Positions 51,171 through 60,980 of a stretch of DNA of 64,000 nucleotides are shown piece by piece. The notes beneath the pieces are model-generated. The model was not told the DNA's origin. It saw only the letters and a program-made list of their open reading frames with translations, and ran no database searches. The position numbers and the translations under genes are program-made. The stretch comes from Candidatus Methylacidithermus pantelleriae. GTDB taxonomy: Bacteria; Verrucomicrobiota; Verrucomicrobiia; Methylacidiphilales; Methylacidiphilaceae. Each line of letters opens with the position of its first letter. Within the stretch, counting starts at the first letter, position 1. Location of the stretch: contig NZ_CAJNOB010000001.1 in assembly GCF_905250085.1 (NCBI RefSeq), forward strand, positions 128,624 to 192,623, read 5' to 3'.

Positions 51171-52619
51171 ATGGGTGAAGACTCCGAGAAGCTCGCGTCC
51201 AGTGGCGGGCCAAAGCCGCTATGGGGGGGACGTTTTACCGAAAAACCCCATCCTTTGTTTTTGCAATTTACCCAGTCTGTCAGCTATGACCGGCGGCTTT
51301 ACCGGCAGGAGATAACCGTGTGGCGCGCCTACGCTCAGATGCTCGAAAGCGTTGGACTTCTCACGGGAGAGGAGCGTGCCGAAATCTTCCAAGGCCTGGA
51401 CGAGATCGAAAGGGAGATCGAACAAGGGAGCTTTCCGTGGTCGCTCGAAAGGGAAGATCTCCATATGAATCTCGAAGCCGAGCTAACCCGCAAGACAAAA
51501 GCCGCCTCCAAGCTTCATGCCGGAAGGAGCCGGAACGATCTTGTCGCAACAACAACGCGTCTATGGGTTAAGGAGACCATTGGTAGTGTTCTTAGTCGAA
51601 TCAGGGGTTTGCAGAAAAGCCTTGTGGGGCTGGGCATGCGATACAAGGATCTCCTTCTGCCCGGCTATACGCATCTCCAGCGGGCTCAACCCGTTCTTTT
51701 GGCCCACCATCTTTTGGCCTACGTGGAGATGTTGGAGAGGGATGCCCGCCGGCTACAGGACTGTCTTATGGGAACGGATGTGCTCCCGCTTGGCAGTGGC
51801 GCCCTTGCAGGGAGCACGCTCCCTTTGGATCGGAAGCTTTTGGCCCGGCTTTTAGGCTTTCGGGAGATTGCTCGCAACTCGATGGATGCCGTAAGTGACC
51901 GGGACTACGTGGTGGAGTTTTGCAGCGCCTGCGTGCTTTTGGGGGTTCATCTTTCGCGCCTGGCGGAGGATCTGATTCTTTGGTCAAGCGCTGAATTTGG
52001 TTTCCTCCGGCTACCGGAGGGCTTTACGAGCGGATCCAGCCTTATGCCCCAAAAGCGAAACCCAGACGTCCTGGAACTGGTCCGGGGCAAATCGGGGCGA
52101 CTTCTGGGCAACCTCGTGGCACTGGTAACGATGCTCAAGGGATTGCCCATGACCTACAATCGGGACATGCAGGAGGATAAGGAACGGCTTTTTGACACAG
52201 CCGATACGGTGCTTGGCTCGTTGCAAGTTTTGGCCCTGATGCTCGACGGTGCCGAAATCGATCGCAACCAGTGTGAGCGAGCCGCGTCGGATCCCTCGCT
52301 TTTGGCCACCGACTTAGTGGAATGGCTTGTAGTGATTCATGGAGTCCCATTTCGACATGCTCATGGGATGATCGGAAAGCTCGTTGCCCTTGCCGAGCAA
52401 AGGGGGATTTCGCTCGCAGACCTCCCGGTGGAGGTGGGAAAGGAAGCTTGCCCTTTTTGGGGCCCCCCGATGCGAGAGCTCCTGGAAAGTAAAAAAAGCC
52501 TATTTCGTCGCCAGACGGTAGGTGCTCCTCATCCCAAAAGCGTGGAAGCGGAGCTTACGCGGTGGCAGAAACGACTGGGCCGCGCGGAGCGTCCATCCCA
52601 AAAGTCCGACGAGGGCTAG
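51171..52619 (+). CDS. argH: argininosuccinate lyase
   Basis: Last step of arginine synthesis: splits argininosuccinate into arginine and fumarate. The 482-aa protein has 'LWGGRFTEKP', 'EDLHMNLEAEL', 'LHAGRSRNDLVATTTRLW' (usually LHTGRSRNDQVATDTRLW), 'GYTHLQRAQPVLLAHHLLAY' and the lyase signature 'GSSLMPQKRNPDVLEL' (about residues 285-300). It lies 11 nt after the pseudouridine synthase gene. The substitutions in the SRND block are at positions that vary among relatives, so activity is still expected. Confidence 0.95.
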   Translation: MGEDSEKLASSGGPKPLWGGRFTEKPHPLFLQFTQSVSYDRRLYRQEITVWRAYAQMLESVGLLTGEERAEIFQGLDEIEREIEQGSFPWSLEREDLHMNLEAELTRKTKAASKLHAGRSRNDLVATTTRLWVKETIGSVLSRIRGLQKSLVGLGMRYKDLLLPGYTHLQRAQPVLLAHHLLAYVEMLERDARRLQDCLMGTDVLPLGSGALAGSTLPLDRKLLARLLGFREIARNSMDAVSDRDYVVEFCSACVLLGVHLSRLAEDLILWSSAEFGFLRLPEGFTSGSSLMPQKRNPDVLELVRGKSGRLLGNLVALVTMLKGLPMTYNRDMQEDKERLFDTADTVLGSLQVLALMLDGAEIDRNQCERAASDPSLLATDLVEWLVVIHGVPFRHAHGMIGKLVALAEQRGISLADLPVEVGKEACPFWGPPMRELLESKKSLFRRQTVGAPHPKSVEAELTRWQKRLGRAERPSQKSDEG

Positions 52620-52773
52620 GTTGCTTACTGTGCAAAAAAGTCGTTCCAACCGGGATCGGGTTAGAAGCCAGCCTCTCGGGAAGCCGATAATGTCGCCAAC
52701 AAAAGAGCGCCTGTGAAAACTGGCCAAGCGACGCAAAAGGTGATTTGCGCAGCTATGCTGGCATTCGTAGTGT

Positions 52774-53304
52774 ATGAACAGAAGGAGGTTTTGTAAGGAA
52801 TTGGTGCACAAGAGAATCGTTCGGCAGAGGTTGAGAAAGTCCCAGTGCCTCTTTTTTCCGCCGAGCTGGGTCGCGTGGGTCGTTCTTGGGATACTGGCTT
52901 GGGGGCTAAGTGGTTGCGGGTATGGTGGGGGAAAGGGCGGTGGTGAAAAAGTGGTTTCAGAGAAGCTCGCTGGAGCTTCGCTGGAGCAGACCAAGAGGGA
53001 TTTCGAGGCCTACCTCAATCGGGAAATTGCCGATATCCTCCGTTATTCTCCCGGGTACACCGCTACCGTGAAAAACCTCTCGCTTGGTCCGAGCCAGCGA
53101 CATAAAGGCTGGGCTATTGCGGAATGGGACACGGTCCTGGCGTACAAGGGCGAGGTTTTTGATACCTTGCACTACACGGCGGAACTTCCGGATATTGGCG
53201 AGGGCAGACTTAGCTGGTTTAACTCGACCGAGATGCCTCGATGGAGACAGAGTCTCGAGACTCGCGTGGTGAACCACTGGAAGCGGCGCACTGGATCGAA
53301 GTAA
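52774..53304 (+). CDS. putative lipoprotein of unknown function
   Basis: A 176-aa product with a charged N-terminus, a hydrophobic stretch (about residues 31-45) and a lipobox-like 'LSGC'. A Gly-rich linker and a soluble domain follow ('EAYLNREIADILRYSPGYTATVKNLSLG' read as short blocks). It is a probable substrate of LspA. The N-terminal region before the hydrophobic core is long (about 30 residues), so the true start may be a later codon. No domain recognised. It is convergent with ccsA. Confidence 0.65.
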   Translation: MNRRRFCKELVHKRIVRQRLRKSQCLFFPPSWVAWVVLGILAWGLSGCGYGGGKGGGEKVVSEKLAGASLEQTKRDFEAYLNREIADILRYSPGYTATVKNLSLGPSQRHKGWAIAEWDTVLAYKGEVFDTLHYTAELPDIGEGRLSWFNSTEMPRWRQSLETRVVNHWKRRTGSK

Positions 53305-53481
53305 AGACAAAGGAAAGGGCGACGAGCCATCGTGGCGCCGGCCCTGCCTGGTGGCCCACTGGTTGTGAGATCTCCACAGGTGGGGGACTAAGGGACTCGC
53401 TAGGGCCAAAGCCTGGTTTCTTCCCTATTTCCAAAGGAAGCGAGCTTCTTGGGAGGCTTTTGAGAGGGCCATGGCAGGGAG

Positions 53482-55194
53482 TTATCCCTTGGTTGCAGGA
53501 CGTGAAAGAGCCCCGGAAGCGGGAATCGCCGAGCCGGTGTTTGAGGCGGCAAGCCGCCGGTAGAGCGCGAACCCCGCCAGCGAGAGTTCCACAACGCCAA
53601 ACGCAAGCGCATAGGGAAGACCTCCGGACCCAAAGCCGTAACTATGCAATCCTTTGCCGAGGACAAAATTCACTCCGTACCAGGCCATAAGCACGCAAAG
53701 GAAACCCACGAGCGACCCAATCGCCAATCCAAATCCGGACCACCATCCTAGCAACCGTCCATGAAGAACGACCAGGTAACAGAGCAGCGTAATGAGTGCC
53801 CATGTCTCCTTGGGGTCCCAGTCCCAGAATCTCCCCCAGGAGTAGTTCGCCCAAACGGCTCCCATCACGGTACCTGTGGCTAGCAGGAGTACGCCGATCT
53901 GGAGCGTTCGGTAAATGTAGGTCTGGAGCATGGGATCCTCGGTTCCCGGGAGTCGCCTGCGAATGAAACGCCAAAGGTAAATGTGCCCGAGCCCCATGGC
54001 CAAGGCAAAGGCAGCATACCCGAGGGTGATGGTAAGGACGTGAGCGATCAGCCAAAAATTATTCCGCAACACGGGTACGAGCGGTTGGATGGTGGGATCA
54101 AAAAGAGCCGGCTGGGTATCTGCGACAAACAATCCCACACAGGAAAACGGTAATGCACCAAGGAGCACGTAGCGGGAGTGATAAAAGGCGTCGAGCAAAA
54201 GCGCTAGTAAAACCACCCCGAACGTTACCCAGAGAATACTTTCGTACATGTTGGCGACCGGAGGTCTGCCAGCCAGAATCACCCGAGCGACAAAACCGTA
54301 CAGCTGGCTTAAAAGACCAATCTGAACCAGAAGGTAGCCCACGCGATATCCCACCTGTTCTTTCCATCGTGCAGTAAGCAAAAGCGTCACGGCTGCAGCT
54401 CCGTACGCAACGGCCGCCCATCTCCACGGGTCCAGATGCATATACTCGTATTCAAAGACCAGGACTTCTTTGTCAGGATAAAAGTCAGGCGCCAGTCCCA
54501 GGCATTCACGTGCGAGTTGTTTCCCCCCCTCTTCGACTTGCCGCTGGTCGCCGGCAAGGAACCCGGACCGGAGCATCTGGTAGCTTGCCAAAAGCGCTTG
54601 CAGTCGCTCTGAGGGGTAATAGCGAATCGCTTCCTCTAACGGGACCCATGAGCCACGGGGAGAGCGAGGATCTGGGATGATAGCCACCGAGCGGCCGCTC
54701 TGAAGGGCTTCATAGGTCTCCAATCGCTTCCAAAGAGCTTCCAGTTCCCGCTTTGGCACACCGGCAAGCGACTCAACCGAGCCTTGTGCCGGTCCCAGCA
54801 AGGCCGGAACAAGTTTGCGCAGTTGCGGGTTTTGGGAAAGGGACGAAAAGGCAACATATCGCTCTTGGGGATTCAAACCGAGGATCTTCCGCAACTGGGC
54901 CGATTCCACGAGGATCACCGGGCGGTCTTTCCATCGTTCTGGCACAAGCCATAGGCCAAGGGTTAGGTCAAGAAAATCTACCGTTCCCTCCTGTAGGGCC
55001 ATCCGGGGTTTGCCACAGATTTCGAGGGCCATTTCATAGGCAAAGGTAGGAAAGGGTTTTTTTCTACCTCGATGTTGCACGGCGAGAAGCGCAAAGTCTT
55101 TCCCATGAGCTAATGGCTCGCCTCGTCCAATCCCAAGGGGCAAAAGAAAGAATAGGCCGACAATCGAGAGGAGAATCCATCGACAAAGACGCAT
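53482..55194 (-). CDS. ccsA: cytochrome c maturation protein CcsA, long form
   Basis: Heme handling/delivery for System II cytochrome c maturation. The 570-aa protein starts with a signal-like helix and a periplasmic domain of about 240 residues ('KPFPTFAYEMALEICGK' near residue 45). An integral part with about eight helices follows. The tryptophan-rich WWD segment is 'WANYSWGRFWDWDPKETWAL' (about residues 450-470), and heme-ligand histidines lie in 'LIAHVLTITLGY' and near 'LGKGLHSYGFGSGG'. The N-terminal domain resembles that of CcsB-CcsA proteins in Bacteroidetes-like groups. No ccs1/resB homologue is adjacent. Confidence 0.88.
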   Translation of the reverse strand: MRLCRWILLSIVGLFFLLPLGIGRGEPLAHGKDFALLAVQHRGRKKPFPTFAYEMALEICGKPRMALQEGTVDFLDLTLGLWLVPERWKDRPVILVESAQLRKILGLNPQERYVAFSSLSQNPQLRKLVPALLGPAQGSVESLAGVPKRELEALWKRLETYEALQSGRSVAIIPDPRSPRGSWVPLEEAIRYYPSERLQALLASYQMLRSGFLAGDQRQVEEGGKQLARECLGLAPDFYPDKEVLVFEYEYMHLDPWRWAAVAYGAAAVTLLLTARWKEQVGYRVGYLLVQIGLLSQLYGFVARVILAGRPPVANMYESILWVTFGVVLLALLLDAFYHSRYVLLGALPFSCVGLFVADTQPALFDPTIQPLVPVLRNNFWLIAHVLTITLGYAAFALAMGLGHIYLWRFIRRRLPGTEDPMLQTYIYRTLQIGVLLLATGTVMGAVWANYSWGRFWDWDPKETWALITLLCYLVVLHGRLLGWWSGFGLAIGSLVGFLCVLMAWYGVNFVLGKGLHSYGFGSGGLPYALAFGVVELSLAGFALYRRLAASNTGSAIPASGALSRPATKG

Positions 55195-55512
55195 TCACTA
55201 ATTATATGGGGTTTGGCGGTCGCTTGCACAAGGAACAAAAAACCCCGAGCGCACAGGCGAAACAAAAAGGGTTTCGGACCAACCGGATCCCTCTCAATCG
55301 TTTCCTTTTTGTGAACCGCGGCCTTATCCCATTGAGCTAGCGTTTCTGAGTGGGACATCCGGCGGGAGAAACAGGCTCATGACTCCTGGGAAAGAAGGCT
55401 GAGCAGGGGGGAGGTGCTTGCTCCAAAAGGAGGGAGAACGTATGTTGGAGCGACCTAGGTTCGGACCATCGGGTGAGAAGCTTGGGAAAAAGCGAAAAAA
55501 CGGAGGGCGTCC

Positions 55513-56802
55513 TTGGAACCCATCCCCACGGAGATCCGGTTTAACTCGATCGAAGAGGCTCTGGAGGAGCTTCGGAAGGGGAAGCTTGTCATCGTTGTCG
55601 ATGACGAGCAAAGAGAGAACGAAGGCGATTTTGTGGGGGCTGCAGAGCTTTGCACTCCTGAAATGATCAACTTTATGGCGCGTTACGGCCGCGGACTCAT
55701 TTGTGCGGCCATTTCCGAGGAGCGTGCAAGAGAGCTTGACCTCCCATGGATGGTCCAGCCCCACGAAAACACGGCCCTGCATGGGACGCCGTTTACGGTT
55801 TCGGTTGATTACATAGTAGGGACGACCACCGGAATTTCGGCGCTTGACCGTGCGCGAACGGTTCGCGCGCTGGCGGATCCAAAGGCCCGCCGGGAGGATT
55901 TTTGTCGGCCCGGCCACGTGTTTCCCTTGCGTGCTCGGGAAGGGGGGGTGCTGCGCAGGGCCGGCCATACAGAGGCAGCGGTAGATCTGGCTCGTTTAGC
56001 TGGATTATATCCGGCGGGGGTGCTTGTTGAGATTATGAACGAGGATGGGACGATGGCTCGGGTGCCCGAACTTGGGGAAGTCGCTCGTCGATTTGGGCTT
56101 GCGATTATTACCATCAAAGACTTAATCGCGTATCGGCTCCGTCGGGAGAGTTTGGTCGAAAAGCTCCTTACCGTATCTCTCCCCACCACATGGGGCGAGT
56201 TTGAACTGGTGGCCTTTGAGGATCGGATTACCCAAGAGGAGCACCTAGCGCTGGTCTGTGGCCGATGGGATCCCGACGAGGCCATCCTGGTTCGGGTCCA
56301 TTCCCAGTGTGTAACAGGCGATGTCTTTCATTCTCTGCGGTGTGATTGCGGGATGCAACTGGAACGGGCGCTTGAGCGGATTGCCAAGGAAGGCAAAGGA
56401 GTACTTGTCTACCTTCGGCAGGAAGGGCGTGGCATTGGTTTACGGAACAAGCTTAAGGCTTACCGCTTGCAAGAGGAGCAGGGCCTGGACACGGTAGAAG
56501 CTAATCTGGCCCTTTCGCTGGCACCGGATAATCGGGATTACGGGATTGGCTGCCAAATTCTGCGGGCTTTGGGAGTGCGGAGGATGCGGTTGCTGACGAA
56601 TAATCCGGTGAAACGGATCGGTCTTTCGGGCTACGGGCTAGAAATCGTGGAACGCGTTCCCATCTACGGAACGATTACACCGCATAATCGGCATTATCTC
56701 AAAACCAAGGCGACCAAACTGGGGCATCTTTTCCCTGCCTGGCTATTCCAGGGCGAAATCCAGGAGCATGGCCCGGGGGAAACGAGAGATGGGTCAAGCT
56801 AG
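55513..56802 (+). CDS. ribBA: bifunctional DHBP synthase / GTP cyclohydrolase II
   Basis: Starts both branches of riboflavin synthesis. Residues 1-200 form the RibB domain with '[17 protein letters not shown]' and '[16 protein letters not shown]'. Residues about 205-400 form the RibA domain with the zinc cysteines '[19 protein letters not shown]', '[11 protein letters not shown]', 'LTNNPVKR' and '[10 protein letters not shown]'. The start is a TTG at 55513, chosen because GGAGGG lies 5 nt upstream and the conserved N-terminus begins right after. No FMN riboswitch was recognised in the leader. Confidence 0.95.
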   Translation: MEPIPTEIRFNSIEEALEELRKGKLVIVVDDEQRENEGDFVGAAELCTPEMINFMARYGRGLICAAISEERARELDLPWMVQPHENTALHGTPFTVSVDYIVGTTTGISALDRARTVRALADPKARREDFCRPGHVFPLRAREGGVLRRAGHTEAAVDLARLAGLYPAGVLVEIMNEDGTMARVPELGEVARRFGLAIITIKDLIAYRLRRESLVEKLLTVSLPTTWGEFELVAFEDRITQEEHLALVCGRWDPDEAILVRVHSQCVTGDVFHSLRCDCGMQLERALERIAKEGKGVLVYLRQEGRGIGLRNKLKAYRLQEEQGLDTVEANLALSLAPDNRDYGIGCQILRALGVRRMRLLTNNPVKRIGLSGYGLEIVERVPIYGTITPHNRHYLKTKATKLGHLFPAWLFQGEIQEHGPGETRDGSS

Positions 56803-56859
56803 CCCCAAAGGCCAGCCACCTCCTGGGATTTTCGGCCCAAGGGAGCGAAACGATTCTCG

Positions 56860-57771
56860 CTATTGGGGAGGATTTACCTCAATCGTGGGGAGACCGGAAG
56901 AAAACGGAACGGACGTGGTCCCTGGGGAAGAAAAAGATTCTTGCCTATGCGATGCGGGCGAGGAGGAAGCCCGGGCATTGGACGCAAGCTCTTTTTCCAT
57001 CCACATGGAACCGATCCGATCCAAGCGGGTTCGGGTTCCGGTCCCATCCTTCAAGGCGGAATACACCAGAGCCTGTTCTTGGTAGCTAAGCCAGGGGCCC
57101 GGAGGCACTTCCTCGGCATCCACGAAACGCCAGTCACAAACCGAAGTTGCTTCCAGTCCAAGATAGGTTTTTACAGCTGGGGAAACATCCAGCCCAGCAC
57201 GGGTGTAGGTATTCGGCCGGTCATTCCCAAATACGTAGGAGGCGTGATCGTAACGCAAGGGTCCCACATCTTCCCACTGGGCATAGGCGGTCTTGCCCCG
57301 GTGCCGGATTTCCACCCATTTCCCTTTGCAACGGGAACGCTCTCCAAAGTTGGGTTTCCACCACGCAGGAACCCATTTGCGGGCCAATTCCGGGTACTTG
57401 AGATCGTTAAAGGGCAGGGCGACGTAAAAGGGGTTGCGCGTAGCAGCAAATCGTCTGGGGCAGGGTCCGGCTCGGTGGTTAGGATCATCAAAGCCCCCGT
57501 AGCTCCGGATCCAGTGAAGATCCCACGCGCTGGCGTAATTGGTCGCGCTACTAATCGGAGTTCTTCCCTCTCCAATCCAGAAAACAGTCGTTATAATGTT
57601 TCGATGCCATGGGTAGGTGTGCTTGGGACGCGAGCTGGGAAAGCCACGCTCGGTGCCTGGATCGGAAAGGGAAACCTCTGCTCGAAGGAAGCTAGCCTTG
57701 GCAAGGACAAAGGAGCAAAGGAAGACCAGGGCAAGCGCCACACCTTTTGATGGATGGGGAAGGGGCACCAT
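56860..57771 (-). CDS. secreted protein of unknown function
   Basis: A 303-aa protein with a signal peptide (residues 1-30) and then 'HRNIITTVFWIGE', 'YASAWDLHWIRSYGG', 'FYVALPFNDL', 'AYAQWEDVGPLRYDHASYVFG', 'AGLDVSPAVKTYLGL' and 'CDWRFVDAEEVPPGPW'. These blocks read like a compact beta-rich fold, and the 'GLDVSPAV' element recalls double-psi beta-barrel (RlpA/barwin-like) proteins. I cannot confirm that. The C-terminal 60 residues are Ser/Pro-rich. Convergent with ribBA (57-nt gap). Confidence 0.7.
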   Translation of the reverse strand: MVPLPHPSKGVALALVFLCSFVLAKASFLRAEVSLSDPGTERGFPSSRPKHTYPWHRNIITTVFWIGEGRTPISSATNYASAWDLHWIRSYGGFDDPNHRAGPCPRRFAATRNPFYVALPFNDLKYPELARKWVPAWWKPNFGERSRCKGKWVEIRHRGKTAYAQWEDVGPLRYDHASYVFGNDRPNTYTRAGLDVSPAVKTYLGLEATSVCDWRFVDAEEVPPGPWLSYQEQALVYSALKDGTGTRTRLDRIGSMWMEKELASNARASSSPASHRQESFSSPGTTSVPFSSGLPTIEVNPPQ

Positions 57772-58010
57772 GAGCCTTTGCGCCAGCGAGAAAAACCGCC
57801 GCGATCATGGAAGAAAAGGGGGACGCAGGTCAATCTTTTTTTTCTTCTTCCGGTCGATTTTTCCATGCAAAAGCTTCCCTTGCGAAGGTTGTCGCGGACA
57901 GGCATTGTTATTTTCCTTGTCAAGGGAAAGAGGATAGGTTAGCGGTATGCCCTCTAGTAGCTAGATCCGCGCATGGGGATAGGCTTTAGCCTATCGGGTG
58001 AGGATGGAAC

Positions 58011-58730
58011 ATGGTTGATCCAAAGCTTCTCGTAGAAGCGGGCGTTCACTTTGGGCACCGGACGGACCGGTGGCACCCGAAGATGAAGCCCTACATTCTG
58101 GAAGCCCGCAATGGGGTTCATTTGATCAACGTGGAAAAGACCGCGCAACTTTTGGAAAAGGCTTGCCGGTTTCTGCGGGAGGTAGCTGCTCGAGGGGAGA
58201 AGGTTCTCTTTGTCGGATGCAAAAAACAGGCCCAGGGTCTTGTGGAGGAGCTCGCAAAAAAAACCGATTCTTTTTATGTAAAGGAACGGTGGCTTGGGGG
58301 GATGTTGACCAATTTGGCGACCATTCGCAAATCGGTCGGGCGGCTGCGTTGGATCGAGGAGTTGGAAGCCAAGGGTCTTTTGGAACAGATGCCCAAAAAG
58401 GAAGTGTCTAGCCTTCGCCGGGAGGCAGCGCGGCTCCGTCGCAGCTTGGATGGGATTCGGGACATGGAAAGACTGCCGGGAGCGGTGATCCTTGTAGATG
58501 TCGTGAAAGAGGCCATAGCGGTTCATGAGGCCCGGCGGTGCCGGGTTCCCAGTATCGGGATTGTGGACACCAATGGAAACCCGGAGCTTGTCGACATTCC
58601 CATTCCGGGCAACGACGATTCGATCCGTTCCCTTCGGGCCTTGTTGGAACCTCTCGCTCAGGCCATTCTGGAGGGAAGAAGCGAGGGATCACCGCATGAG
58701 TCCTCAGAACTTGCGACGGTCGAACCTTAG
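58011..58730 (+). CDS. rpsB: 30S ribosomal protein S2
   Basis: Structural protein of the small subunit. The 239-aa product begins MVDPKLLVEAGVHFGHRTDRWHPKM, with the S2 signature in 'VHFGHRTDRWHPKMKPYI'. 'VLFVGCKKQA', 'ERWLGGMLTNLATIRKS' and 'PSIGIVDTNGNPELVDIPIPGND' (seen as IGIVDTN and DIPIPGNDDS) follow. The start ATG has GAGGA upstream. It is followed by tsf, the usual rpsB-tsf pair. Confidence 0.97.
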   Translation: MVDPKLLVEAGVHFGHRTDRWHPKMKPYILEARNGVHLINVEKTAQLLEKACRFLREVAARGEKVLFVGCKKQAQGLVEELAKKTDSFYVKERWLGGMLTNLATIRKSVGRLRWIEELEAKGLLEQMPKKEVSSLRREAARLRRSLDGIRDMERLPGAVILVDVVKEAIAVHEARRCRVPSIGIVDTNGNPELVDIPIPGNDDSIRSLRALLEPLAQAILEGRSEGSPHESSELATVEP

Positions 58731-58778
58731 AGGAAGGATCAGGAGCTGGGCACTCCTGGTCGAGAGGTATAGCAATCC

Positions 58779-59384
58779 GTGAAGGAGAAGATTCAGATTT
58801 CGACCGAGCTCGTGCGTGCGCTCCGGGAAAAGACGGGAGCCGGGATCATGGACTGCAAGAGGGCTTTGGAGGCGTGCGGGGGGGATCTTGAGGAAGCCCA
58901 AAAGTGGCTTTTCCGGCAAGGGGCAGCCGTTGCAGAACGCAAGGCCGGGCGGCAGGCAAAGGAAGGGGTCATTGCCTCCTACGTTCATGTGGGGGATCGG
59001 ATCGGGGTCTTGGTTGAGGTGAACTGTGAGACGGATTTTGTCGCGCGGACCCCGCAATTTCGCGAGCTGGTCAAAGATTTGACCCTTCAAATTGCCGCCG
59101 CGGCCCCTCTGTACGTTTCTCGCAACGACGTGCCACCGGCTGAGATCCGTGCCCAGGAACAGGCGATTGCCCAGGAGCATTCAGGCAAGCCCCCTGCGGT
59201 GGTAGAACGCATCGTGGCGGGGAAGCTGGAAAAGTATTACGCGACGGTTTGCCTTCTCGAACAGCCTTTTGTAAAAGATCAAAATATTACGGTAGCAGAG
59301 CTTATTGCCTCCAAAATCCAAGAGCTAGGGGAGAATATCGTCGTACGACGTTTCGTGCGATATCAGTTGGGCGAGACCGCCTAG
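58779..59384 (+). CDS. tsf: elongation factor Ts
   Basis: Nucleotide exchange factor for EF-Tu. At 201 aa it is the short form seen in Thermus and several phyla. The N-terminal 'LVRALREKTGAGIMDCKRALE' (UBA-like domain and EF-Tu contact) and the core 'VEVNCETDFVARTPQF' are diagnostic. The start is GTG at 58779. It lies 48 nt after rpsB. Confidence 0.96.
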   Translation: MKEKIQISTELVRALREKTGAGIMDCKRALEACGGDLEEAQKWLFRQGAAVAERKAGRQAKEGVIASYVHVGDRIGVLVEVNCETDFVARTPQFRELVKDLTLQIAAAAPLYVSRNDVPPAEIRAQEQAIAQEHSGKPPAVVERIVAGKLEKYYATVCLLEQPFVKDQNITVAELIASKIQELGENIVVRRFVRYQLGETA

Positions 59385-59478
59385 GCGTTGACGCAAGGCA
59401 GCCGCTGAGGACTTGGAGAGGGGAAACGCTTGGGGTTTAAACCCCGAGGGAGAGAAGGGAAAACCTGTCGAAGTCCGT

Positions 59479-60900
59479 ATGTTCAAAAAGGTCCTTGTTG
59501 CCAACCGTGGGGAGATCGCCGTACGCATCATTCGAGCTTGTAAAGAGCTCGGCATTCGCACGCTGGCGGTTTACTCCGACTGTGATGCCCAGGCGCTTCA
59601 TGTCCGCCTTGCCGACGAGGCCGTCTGCATCGGGCCGGGCCCGAGTACAGAAAGTTATTTGAAGATCGATCGGATCATCAGCGCAGCCGAGATCGGTGAT
59701 GTGGACGCGTTGCACCCTGGATACGGTTTTTTAGCAGAAAACCCGTACCTGGCAGAGATCTGCCAGAGCTGTAAGATCACCTTTATTGGCCCTCCCCTCG
59801 AGGCCATCCGGACTATGGGAAACAAGGCACTGGCACGCTCCATTGCACGCCGGGCCGGTGTGCCGGTGGTGCCTGGAAGCGAGGGAACGATAGAGTCGGA
59901 GCAGGACGCGTTGCGGATCTGCCGGCAGATTGGTTATCCGGTTTTGATCAAAGCAGCGGCCGGAGGAGGAGGAAGGGGAATGCGGGTGGCTCACAATGAC
60001 GTGAGCCTTCTCCAGGCTTTCGTGGCCGCTCGGATGGAGGCCGAAAAGAGCTTTGGGAATGGAGAGCTGTATGTAGAGCGGCTGATTGAAAAACCCAGGC
60101 ATGTGGAGTTCCAGATTTTGGCTGACCGCCAGGGAAAGATTATCCATCTGGGGGAGAGGGACTGTTCCATCCAGCGAAGACACCAGAAGCTTGTGGAGGA
60201 GTGTCCGTCCCCGGGGATGGATCCTGCCCTGCGTCGCAAGATGGGTCGGGCCAGTGTGCGGATCGCCGAGGCGGTAGGCTACCAGAATGTAGGGACGGTG
60301 GAATTTCTCGTGGATCGATCGGGAAACTTCTATTTTATCGAGATGAACACTCGGATCCAGGTAGAACATCCGGTAACGGAAGAGGCCTACGGGGTTGACC
60401 TGGTTAAGCAGCAAATTCTTCTCGCCGCAGGCGTTCCCCTGGGAAAGGAGTGGGATGAGCTTGTGCCGAGCAGGCACGCGATTGAGCTTCGCATCAATGC
60501 CGAGGATCCCTTGGATGATTTTCGCCCTTACCCGGGAACCGTCACCCGGTTGCACGTCCCGGGCGGTCCGGGGGTGCGCTTTGATTCTTTTCTTGTAGCC
60601 GGCAGCTCGGTTCCCCCGTACTACGACTCTCTTCTTGGGAAGCTGATTGCTTTTGGGGAGAATCGGGAGGTTGCCTTGCAAAGACTGGCTCGTGCTCTGG
60701 AGGAAATGGAAATTGTGGGTGTTCCTACGACCCTTGCGCTGGGCCGGATGCTGGTGAGAAACCCCGATTTTCGACGGGGAGACTACTCCGTTGACTTTTT
60801 AGAAGAGTTACTGTCGGATCGAAAGACCCTTTGGGAAACCGCTTCCCCCGTGTCAACGGGTCTCGGGAAACCCGAGGAGGTTTCCGAGGTTGTTCCATAG
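59479..60900 (+). CDS. accC: biotin carboxylase (acetyl-CoA carboxylase subunit)
   Basis: ATP-dependent carboxylation of biotin on the carrier protein, first step of fatty-acid synthesis. The 473-aa protein begins MFKKVLVANRGEIAVRIIRA and has the ATP-grasp glycine loop 'KAAAGGGGRGMRVA', 'ERLIEKPRHVEFQIL', 'ERDCSIQRRHQKLVEE', 'FIEMNTRIQVEHPVTE' and 'ELRINAEDP'. It is slightly longer than E. coli AccC (449), with a Pro/Ser-containing tail. The BCCP gene accB, often just upstream, is not in the window. The ATG at 59479 is the conserved start; an upstream TTG at 59413 is unsupported. Confidence 0.95.
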   Translation: MFKKVLVANRGEIAVRIIRACKELGIRTLAVYSDCDAQALHVRLADEAVCIGPGPSTESYLKIDRIISAAEIGDVDALHPGYGFLAENPYLAEICQSCKITFIGPPLEAIRTMGNKALARSIARRAGVPVVPGSEGTIESEQDALRICRQIGYPVLIKAAAGGGGRGMRVAHNDVSLLQAFVAARMEAEKSFGNGELYVERLIEKPRHVEFQILADRQGKIIHLGERDCSIQRRHQKLVEECPSPGMDPALRRKMGRASVRIAEAVGYQNVGTVEFLVDRSGNFYFIEMNTRIQVEHPVTEEAYGVDLVKQQILLAAGVPLGKEWDELVPSRHAIELRINAEDPLDDFRPYPGTVTRLHVPGGPGVRFDSFLVAGSSVPPYYDSLLGKLIAFGENREVALQRLARALEEMEIVGVPTTLALGRMLVRNPDFRRGDYSVDFLEELLSDRKTLWETASPVSTGLGKPEEVSEVVP

Positions 60901-60980
60901 GAAAAAAGGACGTAGCTCGGCACCGCGGAGGGGTGCTCCGCTGCTAAGATATCTGGTGATTTGCCCAGTTGCCTATCCCG

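Noticed and set aside
55250-55340. tRNA-like or structured RNA upstream of ribBA (AGCTCAAT-type arm, CTCAAT/ATTGAG pairing)
   Set aside because: No consistent anticodon stem, acceptor stem or T arm could be paired on either strand.
55195-55512. FMN riboswitch in the ribBA leader
   Set aside because: The conserved RFN blocks were looked for and not seen.
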